From Gammaproteobacteria bacterium (GTDB taxonomy: Bacteria; Pseudomonadota; Gammaproteobacteria; Methylococcales; Methylomonadaceae), in contig JANEMG010000009.1 of the NCBI GenBank assembly GCA_024511045.1, positions 1 through 15,263 on the forward strand: a DNA stretch of 15,263 bases, in the 5' to 3' direction. Below are positions 1 to 7,891 of the stretch, one piece after another (position 1 is the stretch's first letter; each line of letters begins with the position of its first letter). Below the pieces are notes generated by a model that saw nothing but the letters and a program-made list of their open reading frames with translations, did not search any database and was not told where the DNA came from. Made by a program: the position numbers and the translations under genes.

Positions 1-49
1 TCCTGGGGCGTTTTCTTAGTTGAAAAAGTTTTTTAAGGTACGAGAAATA

Positions 50-931
50 ATGAGTATTACTGCTGCAATGGTGAAGGAACTGCGTGAAAGAACCGGTTCC
101 GGAATGATGGAATGTAAGAAGGCGCTGGTCGAGACCAACGGTGATCTGGAAGCGGCCATCGAACAGATGCGCAAATCCGGCATGGCGAAAGCCGACAAGA
201 AATCAGGAAGAATCGCTGCCGAAGGTCGTATTGGCGTAAAAGTCAGCGATGATGCAAAAACGGTGGTTATGATCGATATCAACTGTGAAACGGATTTTGT
301 CGCCAAGGGTGATGATTTCGTCAATTTTGTCGATGACGTCGCTCAGGCATTGCTGGATGCCGATGTGGACGACGATGAGCAATTGCTGAATCTGTCCCTC
401 GCTGATGGCAGGACGGTCGAGGAAACGCGTCGTGAATTGATCGCCAAACTGGGTGAAAACATTACCATCCGACGTTTCACCAAGTTCTCCACGGAACAGG
501 GTGGTTGCGGCGGCTATTTGCATGGCAGCCGCATCGGGGTGATTGTCGAGCTTTCCAGGCCGGATGCCGAATTGAGCAAGGATATCGCCATGCATATTGC
601 CGCCAGCAATCCTTTTTGTATTTCGGAGCAGGATGTACCCGCCGAGATGATCGAAAAGGAAAAGCAGATATTCACTGCCCAGGCCGAAGAAAGCGGCAAA
701 CCCGCTGAAATCGTCGAGAAGATGATAGCGGGACGGATCAGGAAATATCTGGCTGAAATCACCTTGCTGGGCCAGCCTTTTATCAAGGACGACAAGCTCA
801 CGGTGGGTAAACTGGTTGATGCCAAAGGCGCATCGGTGGTCCGTTTCAGTCGCTTTGAAGTGGGTGAAGGCATCGAGAAAAAAGAGGAAAATTTTGCCGA
901 GGAAGTGATGGCGCAGGTCAGAGGCGATTGA
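50..931 (+). CDS. tsf: Elongation factor Ts
   Basis: EF-Ts is the guanine-nucleotide exchange factor that recycles EF-Tu·GDP to EF-Tu·GTP in the cytosol. The 293-residue product has the N-terminal UBA-like helical domain, with RERTGSGMMECKKAL at about residues 12-26, and the diagnostic TDFVAK motif at 81-86 that contacts EF-Tu. The length is normal for the family. The frame stays open upstream to a TTG at 20, but the ATG at 50 gives the conventional N-terminus (MSITAAMVKELRERTG) and has GAG (42-44) and AAGG (35-38) upstream, so I start there. rpsB is the usual upstream partner and would lie just outside the window. A terminator-like hairpin follows the stop. Confidence 0.98.
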   Translation: MSITAAMVKELRERTGSGMMECKKALVETNGDLEAAIEQMRKSGMAKADKKSGRIAAEGRIGVKVSDDAKTVVMIDINCETDFVAKGDDFVNFVDDVAQALLDADVDDDEQLLNLSLADGRTVEETRRELIAKLGENITIRRFTKFSTEQGGCGGYLHGSRIGVIVELSRPDAELSKDIAMHIAASNPFCISEQDVPAEMIEKEKQIFTAQAEESGKPAEIVEKMIAGRIRKYLAEITLLGQPFIKDDKLTVGKLVDAKGASVVRFSRFEVGEGIEKKEENFAEEVMAQVRGD

Positions 932-937
932 CGTTTG

Positions 938-969
938 AAACCACGCCGGTTGCGCGCCGGGTGGTTTTT
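938..969 (+). terminator. Intrinsic terminator after tsf
   Basis: CCAC-CCGG (941-949, with one bulged G at 945) pairs with CCGG-GTGG (957-964). A flanking AAA (938-940) pairs with TTT, and a run of five T follows at 965-969. The hairpin starts seven bases after the tsf stop. It would reduce read-through into pyrH. Confidence 0.65.
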
Positions 970-970
970 G

Positions 971-1000
971 CAGCAGCGATGACGAGGTTCATCGTTGCTG
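971..1000 (+). other. 12-bp stem-loop in the tsf-pyrH spacer
   Basis: The arm at 971-982 (CAGCAGCGATGA) pairs along its whole length with 989-1000 (TCATCGTTGCTG), with one G·U wobble and a six-base loop. No T-run follows, so this is not a classical terminator. It begins two bases after the T-tract of the preceding terminator-like hairpin. An mRNA-stability or processing role, or an attenuator in the pyrH leader, is possible but unproven. Confidence 0.5.
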
Positions 1001-1081
1001 TCGTTGCATCCCTTGACTTGGGTCGCTGTCCGTCTCCAGAAGAACGCATGTTTGAATAACCACCTGAAGGTTACCGTAATT

Positions 1082-1798
1082 ATGAGCAAACTGATATGCC
1101 GAAGAATTCTGCTGAAATTGAGTGGCGAAGCGCTGATGAGCGCCCATGGCGGCAGTATCGATGCGGTGATCGTCAAGCGTCTGGCCAGTGAAGTGAAGGA
1201 ATTATGCGATGCTGGTATTCAGGTGGGGCTGGTCATTGGCGGCGGCAATATCCTGCGCGGCGCTGACAAGGCATCGGAAGGCCTGGACAGGGTCACCAGT
1301 GATCAGATGGGCATGCTGGCCACGGTGATCAATGCGCTGGCCCTGCAGGATGCGCTGGAATATTTGGGCCAGCCTGTCCGGGTGATGTCGGCGCTGCGCA
1401 TCAATCAGGTCTGCGAGGACTATATTCGCCGCAGGGCGGTCAGACACCTGGAAAAAGGCCGGATTGTCATTTTTTCCGCCGGTACCGGCAATCCTTTTTT
1501 TACCACCGATTCGGCAGCCAGTCTGCGTGCGATAGAAATCAACGCCGAGCTGATGATCAAGGCGACCAAGGTCAAGGGTGTCTATTCTGCGGATCCCGAG
1601 AAGGTTCAGGATGCCGTGTTTTATCCACGCCTGACCTACGATGAGGCCCTGGATCAGCGCCTGAATGTTATGGATACAACCGCCCTGGTATTGTGCCGCG
1701 ATAATAATCTGCCCATGCGGGTGATGAATATTTTTGAACAGGGGGCGGTAATACGCCTGATGCAGGGCGCCGACATCGGTTCATTGATTGTAACCTGA
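1082..1798 (+). CDS. pyrH: Uridylate (UMP) kinase
   Basis: This bacterial hexameric UMP kinase of the amino-acid-kinase fold phosphorylates UMP to UDP with ATP in pyrimidine synthesis. Visible motifs are RILLKLSGEAL (8-18, phosphate-binding lysine), the GGGN loop (53-56), DRVTSDQMGMLATVINALALQDAL (69-92, UMP site and interface), GTGNPFFTTDSAA (134-146), and the C-terminal ATP-side region around KVKGVYSADP (163-172) and MDTTAL (197-202). It has 238 residues against 241 in E. coli. The frame is open upstream to 995, but only the ATG at 1082 gives the family N-terminus. GAAGG at 1066-1070 is a somewhat distant ribosome binding site. The gene lies between tsf and frr in the conserved translation cluster. 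Confidence 0.98.
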   Translation: MSKLICRRILLKLSGEALMSAHGGSIDAVIVKRLASEVKELCDAGIQVGLVIGGGNILRGADKASEGLDRVTSDQMGMLATVINALALQDALEYLGQPVRVMSALRINQVCEDYIRRRAVRHLEKGRIVIFSAGTGNPFFTTDSAASLRAIEINAELMIKATKVKGVYSADPEKVQDAVFYPRLTYDEALDQRLNVMDTTALVLCRDNNLPMRVMNIFEQGAVIRLMQGADIGSLIVT

Positions 1799-1839
1799 TC
1801 GTCTCCGCTTGCTTTGCTGGCGGAATAGTCTTGACGATC
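1797..1839 (+). other. Bulged stem-loop after pyrH
   Basis: GATCGTC (1797-1803) is complementary to GACGATC (1833-1839). Directly inside it, TCCGC (1804-1808) pairs with GCGGA (1820-1824), leaving an eight-base bulge on the 3' side. The structure begins within the pyrH stop codon and has no T-run. It may act as mRNA 3'-end protection or a processing site; this is inference. Confidence 0.3.
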
Positions 1840-1910
1840 ACGGTAAGGCTATCCTTGGTCGGGTGCCTGCGGAGCTGCTCAATGCGCTTCATCGCCGCTG
1901 GGTTGCCTTG

Positions 1911-1937
1911 CAAAAGCCATTCAGCAGCTGGCTTTTG
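1911..1937 (+). terminator. Perfect 9-bp hairpin upstream of frr
   Basis: CAAAAGCCA (1911-1919) and TGGCTTTTG (1929-1937) form a perfect nine-base-pair stem around a nine-base loop. The T-run is part of the stem and only four long, and GACAAG follows, so termination would be weak. The symmetric A/T ends mean it could work in either direction. It sits in a 201-base pyrH-frr spacer that otherwise holds no convincing gene. Confidence 0.4.
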
Positions 1938-1988
1938 ACAAGCAATAATAATACGAAAAATGTCAACCAAGGGTTGCCAGTGTTAAAC

Positions 1989-1993
1989 GAGGA
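1989..1993 (+). promoter_or_regulatory. Ribosome binding site that decides the frr start
   Basis: GAGGA at 1989-1993 lies immediately next to a first in-frame ATG at 1994, which is too close to use. It is six bases from the second ATG at 2000, a normal distance. The site therefore favours the start at 2000, which also gives exactly the E. coli length of 185 residues. Confidence 0.75.
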
Positions 1994-1999
1994 ATGAAA

Positions 2000-2557
2000 A
2001 TGATCAACGATATCCAACAGGATGCATCGACCCGCATGAAAAAAAGTGTCGAGTCGCTGAAGTCGGAATTGAGCAAAATAAGAACTGGCAGGGCACATCC
2101 CAGTCTGCTGGATCAGATAACGGTATCTTATTACGGTTCCGAGACGCCCTTGAACCAAGTGGCCAATGTCGCGATCGAGGATTCCCGGACCTTGACCGTG
2201 ACACCCTGGGAAAAAAGCCTGGTGCAGGCGGTGGAAAAGGCTATTATGTCTTCCGACCTGGGCCTGAATCCAGCGACCAGCGGTACGGTCATTCGTATCC
2301 CTTTACCGCCGTTGACCGAAGAGCGCCGACGTGACCTGGTCAAACTGGTGAAGCATGAAGCGGAAAATGCCCGCGTGGCGATCCGCAATATCCGCCGCGA
2401 TGCCAATTCTGAAATCAAGGAATTATTGAAGGAAAAAATGGTTTCAGAGGATGAGGCCCATGCCGCCGAAGAAAAAATCCAGAAAATCACCGATCAGTTC
2501 ATCAAGGAAATCGAAAAGCTCCTGGAAAAGAAGGAAGCGGATCTGCTTTCCATGTAA
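2000..2557 (+). CDS. frr: Ribosome recycling factor
   Basis: RRF acts with EF-G after termination to split the 70S ribosome from mRNA. The 185-residue product matches the family end to end. It has an N-terminal helix of domain I with KIRTGRAHPSLLD (26-38), the domain II hinge and beta region with EDSRTLTVTPWE (60-71), SDLGLNP (85-91), the highly conserved PLPPLTEERRRDLVK (101-115), and the C-terminal helices with AIRNIRRDAN (127-136). The start at 2000 is chosen over the ATG at 1994 because of the ribosome binding site position. The gene lies between pyrH and uppS, as in Pseudomonas. The 122-base spacer to uppS shows no recognisable element. Confidence 0.98.
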   Translation: MINDIQQDASTRMKKSVESLKSELSKIRTGRAHPSLLDQITVSYYGSETPLNQVANVAIEDSRTLTVTPWEKSLVQAVEKAIMSSDLGLNPATSGTVIRIPLPPLTEERRRDLVKLVKHEAENARVAIRNIRRDANSEIKELLKEKMVSEDEAHAAEEKIQKITDQFIKEIEKLLEKKEADLLSM

Positions 2558-2679
2558 ATGCATTCAATGCTGGTGCAGCCTTTTCTATCAAATGGATGTT
2601 GACTTTAATTTTATGACCACGAGCATCGATTCATCCAGCATGAACGGTTGCTTTCCTTGTTCAGGGAACAGGTTGACCC

Positions 2680-3441
2680 ATGCCGGATGAGCCTATCTCC
2701 TTGCCAGCGAATGCGTCGGTTCCACGGCATATTGCCATCATTATGGATGGCAATGGCCGTTGGGCGCAGAAAAGGTATCTGCCCAGGGCTGCAGGTCATC
2801 AGGCGGGTGTCAAAACGGTCAGGGATATCGTCGACTACTGTGCCAGGCATGGCATCGAAGTGCTGACGCTGTTTGCTTTCAGCAGTGAGAACTGGCGGCG
2901 TCCCAAAGAGGAAGTGTCGTTGTTGATGGGGCTGTTCATGGCCACACTGCAGAGGGAAGTCAACAAGCTGGACAAGAATGGCATCCGTTTGCGTTTCATC
3001 GGCGACAGAAGCGCTTTTTCACCACAGCTGCAGGAAAAGATTGTCGCCGGAGAACGTCAGACGGAGAAAAATACCGGCTTGACGCTGGTCATTGCCGCAA
3101 ACTACGGGGGGCGCTGGGACATGTGTCAGGCCATGCGCAAGATAGCCGCCATGGTCAAGGCGGATGAATTGTCTGTGGATGATATCGATGAACAGGTGAT
3201 CAACCGGCAGTTGTCCATTGCCGATTTGCCGGAACCCGATCTGTTCATCCGCACCGGCGGCGAAAAGCGGGTCAGTAATTTTCTGTTGTGGCAATTGGCC
3301 TATACGGAACTCTATTTTACCGATACGCTTTGGCCGGATTTCGATCAGCAATGTCTGGAGAAGGCGATCGAGGATTTTGCCACCCGGGAGAGGCGCTTCG
3401 GCCATACCGGCGAACAGATTTATGCAAAAAATCCCGGTTGA
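2680..3441 (+). CDS. uppS: Undecaprenyl diphosphate synthase (cis-prenyltransferase)
   Basis: UppS extends farnesyl diphosphate with eight isopentenyl units in cis to make the C55 lipid carrier for peptidoglycan, O-antigen and other glycans. The 253-residue product has the cis-prenyltransferase hallmarks: HIAIIMDGNGRWA (17-29) with catalytic Asp23, FAFSSENWRRP (65-75), and the C-terminal RTGGEKRVSNFLLWQLAYTE (191-210) with the substrate-binding Arg and Glu residues, followed by WPDF (218-221). An in-frame stop at 2674-2676 forces the start at ATG 2680. The ribosome binding site is weak (CAGG at 2669-2672). The gene supplies the carrier on which the oligosaccharides used by a Wzy_C enzyme would be built. 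Confidence 0.97.
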   Translation: MPDEPISLPANASVPRHIAIIMDGNGRWAQKRYLPRAAGHQAGVKTVRDIVDYCARHGIEVLTLFAFSSENWRRPKEEVSLLMGLFMATLQREVNKLDKNGIRLRFIGDRSAFSPQLQEKIVAGERQTEKNTGLTLVIAANYGGRWDMCQAMRKIAAMVKADELSVDDIDEQVINRQLSIADLPEPDLFIRTGGEKRVSNFLLWQLAYTELYFTDTLWPDFDQQCLEKAIEDFATRERRFGHTGEQIYAKNPG

Positions 3442-3557
3442 GACTGGTACAGCACAAGTATGCCGACTGTTTACTGGCACAGCTATGAAGCACATCCAGC
3501 GCGTCAGAGGCCATATCCATCTTCATCAATTTTCAACGTGAAACAAAAAAATAAAAA

Positions 3558-4436
3558 ATGTTAATTCAGCGCATCATTACTGCTTCAATTATCGCTCCAC
3601 TTGCAGTCTGGGCAGTCATTGCCCTGCCAGACGATTATTTTGCTCTGGTATGGGGGATTTTTATCCTGTTCGCCGCCTGGGAGTGGATGAATTTATCGGG
3701 ATTCAGCAATTTGCCATTGCGTCTGTTGTTTTTGCTGGCGTTGATTGTGCCGATGATCGGCATCCATTACTGGACCGTCGTACTGGAAATTATCGCGGAA
3801 ACTTTCAACTGGCCGGAGGTGAAAAAATTCTCAGGCATAGTGGAGTGGCTGGTGGTTCCCGCCGTGCTCTGGTGGTTTTTCGTGATGGTCCTGATTCGTA
3901 ATGCTGCCGGTGCATTGCTGCAGCGAAAAACCGGCAGGCTGGTCAAAGCCCTGCTGGGTTGGTATCTGCTGTTGGTGGCCTGGATGTTCTTTGCCCGTTT
4001 GCGGACCCTGTATCCGATGGAAATGGTCGTCTATTTCCTTTTCTTGATCTGGGGGGCGGATATTGCTGCCTATTTTACCGGCAAAAAGTTTGGTGTCACC
4101 AAGCTGGCGCCTGATATCAGCCCAGGAAAAACTGTCGAAGGAATGTATGGTGCATTGGCAACGGCCTTTGTCTTTGCGGTGATTTTCACCGTCGTCTTCG
4201 AATTTTCTTTCATATATGCTTCGGACATGGTGTTATTGTCAGTCTTGACGGTATTGATTTCCATCTATGGCGATCTGTTCGTCAGCCTGCTGAAGCGGCA
4301 GAGAGGACTCAAGGACAGCGGGTCCCTGCTGCCGGGGCATGGCGGTGTTCTGGACAGACTTGACAGCGTCATTGCCGGTATACCGGTTTTTTATGCAGGT
4401 ATCTATTTACTTTACTATATGATGTACGGGGCATGA
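3558..4436 (+). CDS. cdsA: Phosphatidate cytidylyltransferase (CDP-diglyceride synthase)
   Basis: CdsA converts phosphatidic acid and CTP to CDP-diacylglycerol, the precursor of all phospholipids, in the inner membrane. The 292-residue product is a multi-span membrane protein with hydrophobic stretches at about 7-42, 53-72, 95-113, 131-147, 157-174, 200-240 and 270-291. The C-terminal family signature is intact at 243-269 (SLLKRQRG, then KDSG, then PGHGGVLDRLD, with catalytic Asp residues). GADIAAYFTGKKFG (166-179) and SPGKTVEG (188-195) are also typical. No Shine-Dalgarno sequence precedes the ATG; the leader is almost pure A/T. The stop overlaps the first ATG of dxr (ATGA), which suggests coupling. 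Confidence 0.97.
   Translation: MLIQRIITASIIAPLAVWAVIALPDDYFALVWGIFILFAAWEWMNLSGFSNLPLRLLFLLALIVPMIGIHYWTVVLEIIAETFNWPEVKKFSGIVEWLVVPAVLWWFFVMVLIRNAAGALLQRKTGRLVKALLGWYLLLVAWMFFARLRTLYPMEMVVYFLFLIWGADIAAYFTGKKFGVTKLAPDISPGKTVEGMYGALATAFVFAVIFTVVFEFSFIYASDMVLLSVLTVLISIYGDLFVSLLKRQRGLKDSGSLLPGHGGVLDRLDSVIAGIPVFYAGIYLLYYMMYGA
4428..4431 (+). promoter_or_regulatory. Ribosome binding site that decides the dxr start
   Basis: GGGG at 4428-4431 lies one base from the ATG at 4433 but seven bases from the ATG at 4439. Start 4439 gives MKGICILGATGSIG, close to the E. coli N-terminus. The ATG at 4433 overlaps the cdsA stop and cannot be ruled out; it would add only two residues. Confidence 0.45.
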
Positions 4437-4438
4437 TC

Positions 4439-5623
4439 ATGAAAGGGATATGCATACTGGGAGCGACGGGCTCCATTGGCGTCAGCACCCTGGATGTGGT
4501 CGCCAGACATCCGGAACTGTACAACGTGGTGGCTTTGACCGCGAACACCAATATCGGGGATTTGTTTCCGCAATGTCTGCAGCACCGCCCCGAAACTGTA
4601 GTGATCGTCGATGCTGACAAGGCGCGGCAGTTCCAGGAAAAAATAACCGGGACCCCGATTTCGGACATCGAGGTGCTGTCAGGAAGCGCCGCACTGGAAC
4701 AGGTGGCGGTGCTGGACAACGTGGATTCGGTGATGGCGGCTATTGTCGGCGCGGCAGGATTGCTGCCGACACTGGCCGCGGCAAAGGCCGGGAAGACCGT
4801 ATTGCTGGCGAACAAGGAAGCACTGGTGATGTCCGGCGATATCTTCATGCAGGAGGTTGCCAAGTCAGGCGCGCAATTATTGCCCATCGACAGTGAGCAC
4901 AATGCCATTTTCCAGTGCATGCCGCATGGCTACCAGTCCGGAGTGCGGGCCGTGTCGGCGCGTCGTATCCTGTTGACCGCATCGGGGGGGCCATTCCGGG
5001 AAATGCCCCTCGAGCAACTACAGCATGTCACGCCGGAGCAGGCCGTTGCGCATCCCAACTGGGACATGGGCAAAAAAATCTCGGTCGATTCGGCAACCAT
5101 GATGAACAAGGGACTGGAGTTGATAGAAGCCTGTCTGCTGTTCAATATGCCTTCGGAAAAAATCCAGGTGGTCATTCATCCCCAGAGCGTGATCCATTCC
5201 ATGGTGGACTATGTCGATGGCACGGTGCTGGCGCAGATGGGCAATCCGGATATGCGCATTCCCATCGCCCATGCCATGGCCTGGCCGGAGAGATTTTCAT
5301 CCGGCGCGGAACCATTGAACATTTTCGACGTCGAACGGCTGGACTTTGCGACACCCGACCTGCAGCGTTTTCCCTGTCTGCGTCTGGCCTATGAAGCCAT
5401 CGATGCGGGGGGCATCATGCCGGCAGTCCTGAATGCCGCCAATGAAATCGCCGTCGCCGCCTTTTTAGACGGGCAGATTCGCTTTACCGGTATTCCACAG
5501 GTCATCGAACGCTGCATGAAAAACTTCAGCGCAGACGAGGCAGGCAATCTGGAAAGCATTTTACAGGTGGACCGGCAGGCCAGGGATATCTCCAGGAAAA
5601 TCATACAAGAAATCAACAGTTGA
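4439..5623 (+). CDS. dxr: 1-deoxy-D-xylulose 5-phosphate reductoisomerase
   Basis: Dxr (IspC) performs the first committed step of the MEP isoprenoid pathway, converting DXP to MEP with NADPH and a divalent metal. The 394-residue product carries the NADPH-binding GATGSIGVSTLD (8-19), ANKEALV (124-130), metal ligands Asp151 and Glu153 in LPIDSEHNAIFQC, the substrate loop TASGGPFRE (180-188), HPNWDMGKKISVDSATMMNKGLE (205-227) with Glu227 as the probable third metal ligand, and the conserved IHPQSVIHSMV (246-256). The length matches E. coli (398). It sits in the Pseudomonas-type position between cdsA and rseP. Its product feeds UppS, so enzymes for both ends of lipid-carrier synthesis are co-located. 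Confidence 0.98.
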   Translation: MKGICILGATGSIGVSTLDVVARHPELYNVVALTANTNIGDLFPQCLQHRPETVVIVDADKARQFQEKITGTPISDIEVLSGSAALEQVAVLDNVDSVMAAIVGAAGLLPTLAAAKAGKTVLLANKEALVMSGDIFMQEVAKSGAQLLPIDSEHNAIFQCMPHGYQSGVRAVSARRILLTASGGPFREMPLEQLQHVTPEQAVAHPNWDMGKKISVDSATMMNKGLELIEACLLFNMPSEKIQVVIHPQSVIHSMVDYVDGTVLAQMGNPDMRIPIAHAMAWPERFSSGAEPLNIFDVERLDFATPDLQRFPCLRLAYEAIDAGGIMPAVLNAANEIAVAAFLDGQIRFTGIPQVIERCMKNFSADEAGNLESILQVDRQARDISRKIIQEINS

Positions 5624-6984
5624 TGGATTTCATTCACTCGGCATTTTATTTTATCCTGGTAATCGGAATTCTGGTTGCCTTTCATGAGTTTGGCCATTTC
5701 TGGGTTGCCCGAAGATCCGGCGTGAAAGTGCTCAGGTTCTCCGTTGGCTTCGGAAAAATTGTCTGGCGTTATCAGAAATCACCCGAGGACACGGAATATG
5801 TTTTGTCGGCCATCCCCTTGGGCGGCTATGTGAAAATGCTCGATGAGCGTGAAGGTCCGGTTCGGGACGAGGAACTGCGCTTCGCATTCAATCGGCAGCC
5901 CCTGTACAAGCGTACCGCCATCGTCGCGGCCGGCCCGATTTTCAACCTGCTGCTGGCCGTCGTGCTGTTCTGGCTGGTCTTGGTCACCGGCGAAATCGGC
6001 ATGCGGCCAATCATTGGCCCGGTACCGGAAGGCAGTCTGGCGGCGCAGGCTGAATTTGTCGCAGGCGATGAAATTCAATCGGTCAATGACCGGCTGACGC
6101 CAACATGGTCGGAAGCGATGTCGGCATTGTTTGCCGCGGCAATGGCAGGCCAGCAACAGGTTGAGGTTGCCGTCAAGTCGGGTGATGACGTTACCAGCAT
6201 CAAAACGCTGGTTTTTCCGGAAGGGGTCGATCTGGAGCCCAACAAACTATACGAACGCATCGGTCTGGTCCCCTGGATGCCGGTAATCAAGCCGGTGCTG
6301 GGCGAAGTGTTGCCCGATGGCGCCGCGGCTGCCGCCGGACTGCAGCCGGGCGACCTGATTATCAGTGCGGACAATGTGGAAATCACGGAGTGGATGCAGT
6401 GGGTCGACTATGTGCGCAGTCATGCCGGCGTGACCATAGAACTGGTCATCGAACGCGATGGCGTGCGTATGCCGCTGGTCATCACGCCGGCAGCGGTGCA
6501 GACCGATGAGGGACCGGTCGGCAGAATTGGCGCCAAAGTGCAGGTACCGGAGGATCTGCTGGCGTATCTGCAGGTCAGTTATTCCCTGCCGCCAGTGGCC
6601 GCGCTGATTGCAGCCTGTGAACGGACCTGGTTTTTCTCCATCACCACAGTGAAACTGATGGGCTATATGCTGATTGGTCAGGCACCCATCGAGAATCTCA
6701 GCGGCCCCATCAGCATCGCGCAATATGCCGGCCAGTCGGCCAGTGTCGGCCTGACGCAGTTTCTGAAGTTTCTGGCCGTGGTCAGCGTCAGTCTCGGCGT
6801 GTTGAATCTGCTGCCGATACCGGTCCTGGATGGCGGGCATTTGCTTTTTTATGCGCTTGAAGCCATCAAGGGCAGCCCGGTTTCGGAAAAGGCGCAGATG
6901 TTTTTCCAGAATATCGGCGTGGCGCTGCTGATCACCCTGATGGTGGTTGCAACTTTTCTGGATATTGAACGCCTGTTTCAATAG
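5623..6984 (+). CDS. rseP: Site-2 intramembrane zinc metalloprotease of the sigma-E pathway
   Basis: RseP (MucP in Pseudomonas) makes the second cut in the anti-sigma factor RseA/MucA, releasing sigma-E/AlgU during envelope stress, and also degrades remnant signal peptides. The 453-residue product begins with a membrane helix containing the zinc motif HEFGH (21-25), followed by two periplasmic PDZ domains. PDZ1 is at about 125-195, and PDZ2 at about 218-285 has AAAAAGLQPGDLIISAD. The C-terminal helices carry the second metal motif LDGGH (402-406, Asp403). The length fits E. coli (450). ATG 5623 overlaps the dxr stop (TGATG). A TTG three bases upstream is in frame but unnecessary. dsbC follows after 28 bases on the same strand; bamA, the usual neighbour, is absent. 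Confidence 0.97.
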   Translation: MDFIHSAFYFILVIGILVAFHEFGHFWVARRSGVKVLRFSVGFGKIVWRYQKSPEDTEYVLSAIPLGGYVKMLDEREGPVRDEELRFAFNRQPLYKRTAIVAAGPIFNLLLAVVLFWLVLVTGEIGMRPIIGPVPEGSLAAQAEFVAGDEIQSVNDRLTPTWSEAMSALFAAAMAGQQQVEVAVKSGDDVTSIKTLVFPEGVDLEPNKLYERIGLVPWMPVIKPVLGEVLPDGAAAAAGLQPGDLIISADNVEITEWMQWVDYVRSHAGVTIELVIERDGVRMPLVITPAAVQTDEGPVGRIGAKVQVPEDLLAYLQVSYSLPPVAALIAACERTWFFSITTVKLMGYMLIGQAPIENLSGPISIAQYAGQSASVGLTQFLKFLAVVSVSLGVLNLLPIPVLDGGHLLFYALEAIKGSPVSEKAQMFFQNIGVALLITLMVVATFLDIERLFQ

Positions 6985-7012
6985 CTTTCCTGTTTGAACC
7001 AAGGAATTTGAC

Positions 7013-7738
7013 ATGAACTCAATAATGAAAACAACGCCATTCATTCTACTCGGTATGCTGGGAAATCCGGCGGCAGCGGATGAAAACCAGGTCAGACAGG
7101 CAATTGCCCAAGCCATGCCATCAGTCGAGATCGATGCGGTCGAGCCATCCGTCGTCAAGGGTTTGTATGAAGTCAGAACCGGAGCCAATCTCTTTTATGT
7201 GTCCGACGACGGCAAATATATCCTGCAGGGCAAACTGTACGATCTGCAGAACCGGGTCGATTTGACCGAAGAGAAGCTTGCCGGCATCCGGGTCGCCGAA
7301 CTGACCAGTCTTGGTCAGGAAAAAATGATCATCTTCAAGCCCGAGAAAAGCCTTTATCAGGTATCGGTATTTACCGACATCGACTGCGGCTATTGTCGTA
7401 AACTGCATTCGGAAATAGACCAGTACCTGGCCCAGGGCATCACCGTGCGCTATCTGTTCTATCCCCGTGCCGGCAAGGGTTCCGAGTCCTACAAGAAAGC
7501 GGTTTCGGTATGGTGTGCGAAGGATCGCAATGCTGCTCTGACCAGCGCCAAACAGGGCAAGAATCCGGAGCAGAAGACCTGCGACAATCCGGTCGACCGG
7601 CATATGCAGCTTGCCCGAGACTTTGGCGTACAGGGAACGCCGATGCTGGTTACCGGAAAAGGCTCTGTCTATCCCGGCTATCTGCCGGCCAGCCAGCTGG
7701 CGAAGGTGCTGAAGGCGAAACAGCAGCGAAATCCGTAA
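7013..7738 (+). CDS. dsbC: Periplasmic thiol:disulfide interchange protein (DsbC family isomerase)
   Basis: DsbC is a V-shaped periplasmic dimer that reshuffles wrong disulfides and is kept reduced by DsbD. The 241-residue product has a short signal peptide with probable cleavage after NPAAA (18-22), an N-terminal dimerisation domain to about residue 85, a linker, and a thioredoxin domain with active site CGYC (125-128) in FTDIDCGYCRKLH. It also has a structural cysteine pair (Cys168 in WCAKD, Cys190 in TCDNP) and the cis-proline GTP (208-210). All four cysteines match E. coli DsbC. AAGGA at 7001-7005 is seven bases from ATG 7013, which supports that start. It is 28 bases behind rseP and is probably co-transcribed; this is an unusual location, since dsbC often sits beside xerD or recJ. 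No clear terminator follows. Confidence 0.94.
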   Translation: MNSIMKTTPFILLGMLGNPAAADENQVRQAIAQAMPSVEIDAVEPSVVKGLYEVRTGANLFYVSDDGKYILQGKLYDLQNRVDLTEEKLAGIRVAELTSLGQEKMIIFKPEKSLYQVSVFTDIDCGYCRKLHSEIDQYLAQGITVRYLFYPRAGKGSESYKKAVSVWCAKDRNAALTSAKQGKNPEQKTCDNPVDRHMQLARDFGVQGTPMLVTGKGSVYPGYLPASQLAKVLKAKQQRNP

Positions 7739-7871
7739 AACAACATCCTGATCACCCCAAGCCGCAGCCATTTTTTCCAAATAATCATCGCGTTCCATCC
7801 ACGTCTGGCCATCACTGCATTTCGATCTGCGGATGAAATCTTAAGCGCAGTACAAGCAATCAAGCACCAAG

Positions 7872-7891
7872 ATCCCAGCTTTCGTCGGGAT
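7872..7891. repeat. Short palindrome of the ATCCC-N-GGGAT intergenic type
   Basis: ATCCC (7872-7876) and GGGAT (7887-7891) flank AGCTTTCGTC and are followed by GACAAG. This resembles the short dispersed palindromes of form ATCCC-GC-TTTCG-C-GGGAT-GAC common between genes in proteobacteria. Copy number cannot be judged from one window. Confidence 0.35.

Noticed and set aside
1013..1041. TTGACT as a possible -35 box for pyrH
   Set aside because: The bases at the -10 position (CCAGAA) do not resemble TATAAT.
1935..1963. TTGACA as a possible -35 box for frr
   Set aside because: The hexamer is perfect, but no acceptable -10 lies 16-18 bases downstream, and it overlaps the 3' arm of a hairpin.
1809..1997. 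Small 62-codon frame in the pyrH-frr spacer
   Set aside because: It begins with TTG without a ribosome binding site and runs through two hairpins into the frr start.
6247..7188. 313-codon - strand frame across rseP and dsbC
   Set aside because: It crosses two real genes and their spacer on the opposite strand, and has no recognisable domain.
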